Positions 1 to 5,137 of a stretch of 6,522 nt of DNA are shown one piece after another; the first letter of the stretch is position 1, and every line of letters begins with the position of its first letter. Made by a program: the position numbers and the translations under genes. Under the pieces are notes generated by a model. The model had not been told where the DNA came from and did not search any database. It was given only the letters and a program-made list of their open reading frames with translations. Source of the stretch: Chloroflexota bacterium (GTDB lineage Bacteria; Chloroflexota; Dormibacteria; Dormibacterales; Dormibacteraceae); NCBI GenBank assembly GCA_005880175.1, contig VBJR01000005.1:5272-11793 (forward strand), given 5' to 3'.

Positions 1-609
1 ACGGTGCTCGAGGCGTACCTGCTCGGCCGCTCGAACCTCGGCTACGTCGGCGTCGGCCTGATCGAGGAGGGCGTCAAGCTGATCGCCCTGTGGTGGGTCG
101 CGCGTCGCCTCCACACGTACGTCGTGCGCGACGGCATCGTGCTCGGCGCCACGGTGGGCTTCGGCTTCGCCGCCTTCGAGAGCGCCGGCTACGCGTTCAA
201 CGCCCTGTTCACGATGAAGGGCCTGTCGCTGGGCAGCCTCGTCGAGACGGAGATCCTGCGCGGCATCCTGACCCCGGTCGGCCACGGGCTGTGGACCGGC
301 ATCCTGGGCGGCGTCCTCTTCCACTCGGCCCGGAACGGCCGCCTGCGCATCTCGCTGGGCCTGGTCATCTGGTACCTGGTGGTGAGCGGCCTGCACGCGT
401 TCTGGGACGCGTCGGGCGGGATCGCCGCGGTCGTGGTGCTGATCCTCACGCTCAACTCGACGCAGATGGAGCTGATCCAGCTCGGCCAGGTGCCGCAGCC
501 GACCCAGGAGCAGGCCTTCCTCTTCACGATCGTCAACTGGGCGTTCCTGCTGCTGGACGCGATCGTCGGCGTCGTGCTGCTGTTGATCTGGGCGAGACGC
601 CGGACGTGA
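1..609 (+). CDS. PrsW-family intramembrane metalloprotease, C-terminal part (5' end outside the window)
   Basis: A polytopic membrane protein open from the first base, so the N-terminus is missing; the GTG at nt 4 is probably internal. Counting from that codon as residue 1, the family motifs appear in order: an EExxK-type motif (E21, E22, K25 in LIEEGVKL), FxxFES with E59, HGLW with H94, and HAFWD with H131. Such Glu/His residues inside membrane helices are the presumed zinc ligands and catalytic residues of PrsW-type proteases (PF13367). About five hydrophobic segments are visible, the last (about 171-197) ending in a basic ARRRT tail. In Bacillus subtilis, PrsW makes the first cut in the anti-sigma factor RsiW; the substrate here is unknown and no anti-sigma gene is in view. 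The stop lies 4 nt before the SppA-like gene, suggesting one transcript and possible joint action on membrane peptides. The family assignment is firm; the role is inferred. Confidence 0.85.
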   Translation, partial: TVLEAYLLGRSNLGYVGVGLIEEGVKLIALWWVARRLHTYVVRDGIVLGATVGFGFAAFESAGYAFNALFTMKGLSLGSLVETEILRGILTPVGHGLWTGILGGVLFHSARNGRLRISLGLVIWYLVVSGLHAFWDASGGIAAVVVLILTLNSTQMELIQLGQVPQPTQEQAFLFTIVNWAFLLLDAIVGVVLLLIWARRRT

Positions 610-613
610 GCAC

Positions 614-2287
614 GTGATCGGCCAGGCGATCTGGGCTGTCCGCGTCGCGGTCTGGTGGGTGCGCGGCCTCCTCCGGCGCCGGCGGCGGCCGCCGGAGCGC
701 GTGGCGTTCCTCCTGGAGTCGCCCCCGCCCGAGCTCGACCCGCCCCGGCCGCCGGTCTGGCAGCGGTTCCTGAGCCGCCCGCCGCTCTCCCTCCAGGGGC
801 TGGGCCGTCAGTTCCGGGCCGTCGCCGCGGAGCCGCGCGTGCGGGCCGTGGTCCTGCACCTGCGGCCGATGGAGCTGTCGGCGGCGCAGGTCGAGGGCCT
901 GCGCGAGCTGATCGCGGAGGTCAGGGGGGCGGGCAAGCGCGTGACGTGCTGGGCGCCCGGCTACACGGCCCAGACGTACTGCGTCGCCTGCGCGGCCGAC
1001 GAGGTGCTGCTGCAGCCGGGCGGCCTGGTGGCGCCGCTGGGCCTGGTCCGCGAGCACCTGTTCCTGACCGACGCCCTGGACCGGGTGGGCGTGCGCGTGG
1101 ACCTGCTCCAGGTCTCGCCGTACAAGACGGCCGGCGACCAGCTGACCCGCCGGGGCCTGACGCCCGAGGCGCGCGAGATGGCCGACTGGCTGGCCGACGC
1201 CGCGCTCACCGACCGGCTGGAGGCGATCGCCGCCGGCCGCACGCTGGACGAGGCGGCCGCCCGCGCGCTGGTGGACCGCAGCCCGCTCACGGACCAGCAG
1301 GCGGTGACCGGGGGCGCGGTGGACGGCCTGGTCAGCGAGGAGGACCTGCCCGCCCGCATGGGCGGCGAGGTGCGGTCGTGGGGCGCGGCCCGCCGCCGCC
1401 TGCCCCGGCCGCGGCCCGTGCGGCCGGGCCGGGTGGTGGCGCTGCTCCGGATCGAGGGCATGATCGTGGACGGGCGCAGCCGGCGCGCCCCGTTCCGGCC
1501 GCCGCTGGCGCCGCCCCTCCTGTTCCAGGACCAGTGCGGCGACCTGACCGTGGTCGAGCAGGCGCGCGGCCTCGCCGTGGACCGCCGCGCGGGCGCCGTG
1601 GTCGTGTGGGTGGACTCCCCGGGCGGCTCGGCCAGCGCGTCGGAGTCGATGGCGGCGGCGCTCGCGATGCTCGCCGCGCGCAAGCCGGTCGTGGCGGTGA
1701 TGGGCCCGGTGGCCGCGTCCGGCGGCTACTACGTGACGACGCCGGCGGCCCGGGTCTTCGCCCGCTCGGGCACGATCACCGGCTCGATCGGGGTGCTGGG
1801 CGGCAAGGTGGTGGCAGGGGGCCTGCTCGACCGGCTGCTGGTCCGCCGCGAGCTGACGCTGCGCGGCGAGCACTCGGCCATGTGGGGCGCGGAGGCGCCG
1901 TTCACCGAGGCCGAGCGGCGGTGGATGGGGGAGTTCATCGGCCGCTCGTACGGCCTGTTCCTGGAGCGGGTGGCGGCCGGCCGGCGGCGTCCGGTGGCCG
2001 AGATCGAGCCGCTGGCCGGGGGCCGGGTCTGGACCGGCCGGCAGGCGCGGGAGCGCGGCCTGGTGGACGAGCTGGGCGGCCTGGCGGCGGGGCTGGCCGC
2101 GGCGCGGCGTCTGGCCGGCCCTCGCGAGGACGCCCCGCTGCGCGAGGCCCGGGCGGGCCGCGGCGAGCTGGCCGTGCTGCCGGCGACGGCGCCGGCGGCG
2201 GTCGAGCACGCGCTGCGGGCGGTCGCGGCGCTGCGCCAGGCCGGCGCGTGGTGGCTGTGCCCGCTGGTCAGCGAGGACGGAGGCTGA
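614..2287 (+). CDS. sppA: SppA-like S49 serine protease (signal peptide peptidase, two-domain 67K type)
   Basis: A 557-residue protein with two tandem S49 domains (about residues 50-250 and 275-480) joined by an Arg/Pro-rich linker, as in the long E. coli-type SppA, which degrades leftover signal peptides in the membrane. The catalytic dyad is visible: Lys171 (SPYKTAGD) in the first domain and nucleophile Ser369 (PVAASGGYY) in the second, 198 residues apart, close to the K209/S409 spacing of E. coli SppA. WVDSPGGSAS (about 331-340) and SGTITGSIGV are typical of the C-terminal domain. The GTG start follows the PrsW stop by 4 nt without a clear Shine-Dalgarno, so reinitiation is likely. The N-terminus is odd: a short hydrophobic stretch interrupted by R10 and R17 and followed by five Arg, rather than a clean signal anchor. 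The last 20 bp overlap the convergent methyltransferase gene. Substrate and cell side are inferred only. Confidence 0.9.
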   Translation: MIGQAIWAVRVAVWWVRGLLRRRRRPPERVAFLLESPPPELDPPRPPVWQRFLSRPPLSLQGLGRQFRAVAAEPRVRAVVLHLRPMELSAAQVEGLRELIAEVRGAGKRVTCWAPGYTAQTYCVACAADEVLLQPGGLVAPLGLVREHLFLTDALDRVGVRVDLLQVSPYKTAGDQLTRRGLTPEAREMADWLADAALTDRLEAIAAGRTLDEAAARALVDRSPLTDQQAVTGGAVDGLVSEEDLPARMGGEVRSWGAARRRLPRPRPVRPGRVVALLRIEGMIVDGRSRRAPFRPPLAPPLLFQDQCGDLTVVEQARGLAVDRRAGAVVVWVDSPGGSASASESMAAALAMLAARKPVVAVMGPVAASGGYYVTTPAARVFARSGTITGSIGVLGGKVVAGGLLDRLLVRRELTLRGEHSAMWGAEAPFTEAERRWMGEFIGRSYGLFLERVAAGRRRPVAEIEPLAGGRVWTGRQARERGLVDELGGLAAGLAAARRLAGPREDAPLREARAGRGELAVLPATAPAAVEHALRAVAALRQAGAWWLCPLVSEDGG

Positions 2288-2795
2288 GCGCGGAGTACAT
2301 CGCGTTCAGGTGGCTGCTCGGGCGCCGGGCCAGGAGGTGCGTCTCCGCGAAGCCGTTCTCACCGGCGACGCGCTCCCATGTCCGATAGCTGAGCGGGTGC
2401 GGCACCCACGGGTTGCCGCGGTCGGCGTCGTACTCGACGAGGACCAGCCGTCCGCCGGGCGCGAGCCAGCCCCGGACCGCCGCCAGCACGGGCTCCTTGC
2501 GGCGCACGAAGTGGAGGGAGTTGGCCATCACGATCCCGTCCAGCTCCGGCAGGTCGAGCGGCCGCGTGAAGTCGGCCTGCCGGTACTCGACGGCGGCGGC
2601 GGGGAAGGCGCCCCGCATGGCCTCGCGCTGGCGGCGAAGGGCGCCGCCGTCCCGGTCCACGGAGACGATGCGGCCCCCGGGCCCGAGCAGGTCCGCGAGC
2701 GCGAGCGTGAACGCACCGCCGCCGGAGCCGAGGTCGGCCCAGAGCCCGGGCGCGACCCCGTCGCGGATCAGCCCGACGTGGTCCTGGTGATCCAC
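2268..2795 (-). CDS. Class I SAM-dependent methyltransferase
   Basis: A 175-residue single-domain protein with the Rossmann-like methyltransferase fold signature. Motif I is WADLGSGGGAF (residues 19-29, SAM-binding glycine loop). An acidic residue after strand 2 (D47 in SVDRD) should bind the ribose hydroxyls. QADF (D75) is the usual adenine-contacting region. ANSLHFV (91-97) corresponds to motif IV, and LAPGGRLVLVEYD (111-123) to the post-motif strand and turn. This resembles small ubiE/Methyltransf_11-type enzymes; the methyl acceptor cannot be told. The start is a GTG (nt 2793-2795); no in-frame ATG, GTG or TTG precedes it in the nearby upstream sequence, and the start MDHQDHVGLIRDGV is typical for such proteins. 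Only a weak GGCGG lies upstream. Its last 20 bp overlap the SppA-like gene on the other strand. It lies 198 bp downstream of the PH-domain gene on the same strand, with a hairpin between, so it may have its own transcript. Confidence 0.88.
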   Translation of the reverse strand: MDHQDHVGLIRDGVAPGLWADLGSGGGAFTLALADLLGPGGRIVSVDRDGGALRRQREAMRGAFPAAAVEYRQADFTRPLDLPELDGIVMANSLHFVRRKEPVLAAVRGWLAPGGRLVLVEYDADRGNPWVPHPLSYRTWERVAGENGFAETHLLARRPSSHLNAMYSALSLRPR

Positions 2796-2993
2796 GCGAC
2801 CGCCGGTCCGGCCAGATGAGCGATCCCGAACTCGACGCGCTGAGGGGCAGGGCCCTCTCCGGAGTGGTCAGGCGTGCGCGATCTCGTCCGAGTGGATCGA
2901 AGCACGAAGCCACGGCCTTCGTGCTGCAGCTCACGCGGACAGATCACGGCGCCATCTCGGTCTCCGGACGTCGACAGAATTGGAGTCAATCGG
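2796..2993. other. 198-bp intergenic region with no convincing gene
   Basis: The gap between the PH-domain gene stop and the methyltransferase start, both minus strand. It holds a perfect 9-bp stem hairpin (reported separately). A plus-strand frame opens with an ATG at nt 2816 but has no Shine-Dalgarno, uses many codons ending in A or T, and runs on into antisense of the PH gene, so I do not call it. On the minus strand a TTGACT (nt 2989-2984) resembles a -35 box, but no matching -10 lies at 16-19 bp, so the methyltransferase promoter is not located. Confidence 0.6.
2901..2925. terminator. 9-bp perfect hairpin, possible terminator or RNA-processing element
   Basis: AGCACGAAG (2901-2909) and CTTCGTGCT (2917-2925) are exact reverse complements separated by a 7-nt loop. 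The hairpin lies about 70 nt downstream of the PH-domain gene stop in its direction of transcription and about 105 nt before the methyltransferase start. There is no T run on either strand, so it is not a canonical intrinsic terminator; hairpins without a U tract have been proposed as terminators in actinobacteria. A protein-binding dyad is the alternative. Confidence 0.45.
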
Positions 2994-3389
2994 CTAGTGG
3001 CCGCCCGGCTCGTGGAGCATGTGCCAGAGGATCAGGTTGTGCGCGTGCAGCGCCTTGTCCGCGCCCCGGAACTCGAACTCGTAGTGCTTCTCGCCGTGGA
3101 GCAGCAGGAGCAGCTTGCTGCTGCTGAAGAAGCCCCGGCCGGCCAGCGGGTTGGGATGGTCCTCGGCCGCCACCGTCACGATCCGGTTGTAGGGGATCGA
3201 CACCATCGCCTGGCGGTCGATCAGGTAGGTGCGGTCGAAGACGATCAGGCGCTTGGACGTGATGCCCAGGAAGCCGGCGCCGCCGCCCTTGAGGTCGTAC
3301 ACGGCGAAGATCTGCTCCCCGTCCAGCAGCCCCGCCTCGACCTTCTGCAGCTGTTCCTGCCGGTCGAACACCGGTGCGGGAGTGGTCAT
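2994..3389 (-). CDS. Small bacterial PH-domain protein (bPH_4 / YokE-like)
   Basis: A 131-residue soluble protein with no membrane segment or signal peptide. The order of elements fits a bacterial pleckstrin-homology-like fold: an N-terminal helix (about 10-22), alternating beta strands including GFLGITSKRLIVFD (39-52), which is the recognisable 'T..RLI..D' strand-turn of bPH_4 proteins, then SIPYNRIVTVAAED, a strand pair rich in Leu (KLLLLLHG) and YEFEFRG, and a closing C-terminal helix ADKALHAHNLILWHMLH. The biochemical role of these domains is generally unknown; ligand or protein binding is assumed. The ATG start has no Shine-Dalgarno; a TAACCT at nt 3404-3399 sits 9 nt before it and could be the -10 box of a near-leaderless transcript. 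Otherwise it is read through from the carboxyltransferase gene 41 bp upstream. The family assignment rests on pattern recognition and the function is unassigned. Confidence 0.8.
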   Translation of the reverse strand: MTTPAPVFDRQEQLQKVEAGLLDGEQIFAVYDLKGGGAGFLGITSKRLIVFDRTYLIDRQAMVSIPYNRIVTVAAEDHPNPLAGRGFFSSSKLLLLLHGEKHYEFEFRGADKALHAHNLILWHMLHEPGGH

Positions 3390-3404
3390 GTCGCCCGAAG
3401 GTTA

Positions 3405-3417
3405 GCCCGCGGCGGGC
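3405..3417. repeat. Short GC inverted repeat between carboxyltransferase and PH genes
   Basis: GCCCG (3405-3409) and CGGGC (3413-3417) can form a 5-bp stem with a 3-nt loop in the 41-bp gap. It has no T run and is short, so it might at most slow polymerase or stabilise the upstream transcript. It directly abuts GGCCGGCC (3415-3422), so the exact pairing is ambiguous, and such short dyads arise often by chance in DNA this rich in G and C. Confidence 0.25.
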
Positions 3418-3430
3418 CGGCCTGACCAGC

Positions 3431-4987
3431 CTACGGACGCGGGCCGCGGGCCGGCGGCCCGAGCTGCGCAGCCGCGATCCGGTGCGCGTCCGGCGCCCAC
3501 TCGCACAGCAGGCGCCGAGTGTCGGCCGGGTCGATGATCTTCTCCACGCCGAACGCCTCCGCCGTCCGGAACGGCGAGCGCAGCGCGTCCAGGCGTGCCG
3601 TGATCTCGGCCTCCAGCGCCGCCGGGTCCTCCGCGGCTTCCAGCTCGCGCCGATACGCCGCCTGCACGCCGCCCTCCAGCGGCAGCGAGCCCCAGTCGCC
3701 GCTCGGCCACGCGTAGCGCAGGTTCAGCGCCTGCGCGTTGCCGTGCGCCGCCCCGGCCACCCCGAACACCTTGCGGACCAGGACCGAGACCCACGGCGTC
3801 CGCGCCTGGTACACGGCCGCCAGCGCCCGGGCGCCCCGCCGGATCGTGCCCGCCCGTTCCGCCTCCACGCCGATCACGAACCCGGGCTGGTCCACGAAGT
3901 TGACGACCGGCAGGTGGAACGCGTCCGCGAAGTCCACGAACCGGGCCAGCTTGTCCGACGCGGCGGCGGTCAGCCCGCCGCCGTACACCCGTGGGTCGGA
4001 CGCCACCACGGCGACCGGCCAGCCGTCCAGGCGCGCCAGCCCGCTGATCAGCGATCCGCCGTACGCGCGCCCGATCTCGAAGAACGAGCCCTGGTCCACG
4101 ACCAGGCCCACCAGCCGGCGCATGTCGTACACGTGGCGCCGGCTGCGCGGGACGATCGTGCGCAGCGCCTCGTCCGCCCGGGCCGGGTCGTCGCCGCACG
4201 CCGCGCGGGTCGCCGCCTCCCAGACGCTCTGGGGCAGGTACGAGAGGAAGCGCGCGACCTGGCGCAGCGCGTCGTCCTCGTCCTCGGCCAGGTTGTCCAC
4301 GGCCCCCGACTCGCGGGCGTGGATCTCCCAGCCCCCCAGCTCCTCCTTGGTGACCTCGCGGCCCATGCCGTGGCGGACCACGGGCGGGCCGGCCACGAAC
4401 AGCTGGGACGTCTCTCTGACCATCACGGAGAAGTGGGCGGTGACGACCCGGGCCGCGCCCAGCCCCGCCACCGGTCCCAGGCAGGCCGCCACCACCGGGA
4501 CCCGGCCCAGGTTGGCCACGACGGCGTCCCAGCCCGGGTTGGCGGGCACGTACGTGCGCCCGGTCGCCTCGTACGACTTGACGCTGCCGCCGCCTCCGGT
4601 GCCGTCCACCAGCCGGATCAGCGGCAGCCGCAGCTCGCCGGCCAGCAGCTCGGCGTACACCTGCTTGCGGCTGATGGCGGCGTCGGCGGCGCCTCCGCGG
4701 ACCGTGAAGTCGTCGCCGGCCACGACCACCCGCCGGCCATCGATGCGGCCGGTCCCGACCACGCTGTTGGCCGGCGTGAACCGCTCCAGCTCGCCGTCCC
4801 GGTACGTCGCGAAGCCGGCCAGGGCGCCGTACTCCTCGAAGCTGCCGGCGTCCAGCAGGCGATCGACCCGCTCCCGGACGGTCAGCCGCCCGGCCGCATG
4901 CTGGCGCTCGATCCGCTCCGGACCGCCCATCCCCCGGGCCAGCTCCTCGCGCCGGCGCAGCTCCTCCAGCTCCCCTTCCCAGGTCAC
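3431..4987 (-). CDS. Acyl-CoA carboxylase beta subunit-like carboxyltransferase (divergent)
   Basis: A 518-residue protein with the two crotonase-like halves of biotin-dependent carboxyltransferases (PF01039), close to the usual 510-550. These enzymes move CO2 from carboxybiotin to an acyl-CoA. The N-terminal half starts with ERIERQHAAGRLTVRERVDRLLD (about 24-46) and carries DGTGGGGSVKS (128-138) and GPVAGLGAAR (171-180), the equivalents of the SGGARI and GPCAGGA acyl-CoA-binding turns. EVTKEELGGWEIHARESGAVDN is a family hallmark. The C-terminal half has FVDQPGFVIG and VRKVFGVAGAAHG (404-416). By motif alignment, A413 occupies the site of Asp422 in Streptomyces coelicolor PccB, a substrate-specificity residue, so neither propionyl- nor acetyl-CoA can be assumed. 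No biotin carboxylase or carrier gene is in view. GTG start without Shine-Dalgarno; a -10 box 7 nt upstream points to a leaderless mRNA. A decarboxylase role is possible. Confidence 0.88.
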   Translation of the reverse strand: MTWEGELEELRRREELARGMGGPERIERQHAAGRLTVRERVDRLLDAGSFEEYGALAGFATYRDGELERFTPANSVVGTGRIDGRRVVVAGDDFTVRGGAADAAISRKQVYAELLAGELRLPLIRLVDGTGGGGSVKSYEATGRTYVPANPGWDAVVANLGRVPVVAACLGPVAGLGAARVVTAHFSVMVRETSQLFVAGPPVVRHGMGREVTKEELGGWEIHARESGAVDNLAEDEDDALRQVARFLSYLPQSVWEAATRAACGDDPARADEALRTIVPRSRRHVYDMRRLVGLVVDQGSFFEIGRAYGGSLISGLARLDGWPVAVVASDPRVYGGGLTAAASDKLARFVDFADAFHLPVVNFVDQPGFVIGVEAERAGTIRRGARALAAVYQARTPWVSVLVRKVFGVAGAAHGNAQALNLRYAWPSGDWGSLPLEGGVQAAYRRELEAAEDPAALEAEITARLDALRSPFRTAEAFGVEKIIDPADTRRLLCEWAPDAHRIAAAQLGPPARGPRP

Positions 4988-4994
4988 GCGATCG

Positions 4995-5000
4995 ATTATC
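4995..5000 (-). promoter_or_regulatory. -10 box of the carboxyltransferase gene, likely leaderless
   Basis: GATAAT on the minus strand matches TATAAT at five of six positions and ends 7 nt before the GTG start codon, which would put transcription start on the G of the start codon. No Shine-Dalgarno is present. No recognisable -35 hexamer lies at 16-19 bp (CTCGGG at 17 bp), so the promoter may depend on an activator or on other contacts. Confidence 0.6.
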
Positions 5001-5017
5001 CGTGACGCCTGTCACGG
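5000..5017. promoter_or_regulatory. Perfect palindrome, candidate Crp-type operator
   Basis: CCGTGAC (5000-5006), GCCT, GTCACGG (5011-5017) form an exact 7-bp inverted repeat. It matches GTG(N)6GNCAC, the motif described for Streptomyces coelicolor Crp, and has the GTGA-N6-TCAC geometry of CRP/FNR-family sites. It fills the stretch immediately upstream of the -10 box of the carboxyltransferase gene, where a bound protein would normally block or reshape polymerase binding, and is 121 bp from the permease start. Another dimeric regulator (TetR or GntR type) could equally use it. Confidence 0.5.
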
Positions 5018-5041
5018 CCCGAGGCGCACCAACGACATGGC

Positions 5042-5064
5042 GAAGTCGTGACCGCTGCGACTTC
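5042..5064. repeat. 7-bp inverted repeat in the divergent intergenic region
   Basis: GAAGTCG (5042-5048) and CGACTTC (5058-5064) are exact reverse complements around a 9-nt spacer. It lies between the carboxyltransferase promoter and the permease gene. It could be an operator for either divergent gene or a hairpin in the permease leader. A TACGGT (5086-5091) downstream fits a loose TAnnnT -10 pattern for the permease, but no good -35 accompanies it, so the permease promoter is not assigned. Confidence 0.35.
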
Positions 5065-5128
5065 CTGGCGGGGGTGGTGCGTTCGTACGGTTGGGACTCG
5101 GTAGGAACCCGGTGTCAGCAGCAGCAGT

Positions 5129-5132
5129 GGAG
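5129..5132 (+). promoter_or_regulatory. Ribosome binding site of the ABC permease
   Basis: GGAG lies 5 nt before the ATG at nt 5138, good Shine-Dalgarno spacing. The alternative GTG at nt 5132 overlaps this GGAG and has no Shine-Dalgarno of its own, so the site decides for the ATG. Confidence 0.7.
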
Positions 5133-5137
5133 TGGAC

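Noticed and set aside
533..2209. Long minus-strand open frame opposite the SppA-like gene
   Set aside because: The product is a low-complexity Arg/Ala/His-rich chain typical of an antisense frame in very GC-rich coding DNA; the plus strand has clear S49 catalytic motifs.
2984..2989. TTGACT as a -35 box for the methyltransferase gene (minus strand)
   Set aside because: No acceptable -10 hexamer is found 16-19 bp downstream, and the site is nearly 190 bp from the start codon.
2816..3127. Plus-strand small frame starting at ATG 2816 (103 codons)
   Set aside because: There is no Shine-Dalgarno, codon third positions differ from those of the genes, and the second half is antisense to the PH-domain gene with a Cys/Arg/Ala-rich shadow product. 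It could still be a gene remnant in its first 60 codons.
3402..5051. Long frames overlapping the carboxyltransferase on both strands
   Set aside because: Their translations are Arg/Gly/Pro-rich with no recognisable domain, while the 3431-4987 minus frame has full carboxyltransferase motifs.
5037..5051. Four-codon leader ORF (MAKS) upstream of the permease
   Set aside because: No Shine-Dalgarno precedes it and such tiny frames are expected by chance; no run of regulatory codons is present.
5104..5109. GGAACC as an ECF sigma factor -35 element before the permease
   Set aside because: No CGTT- or GTC-type -10 element lies at 15-17 bp, and the resulting promoter would overlap the ribosome binding site.
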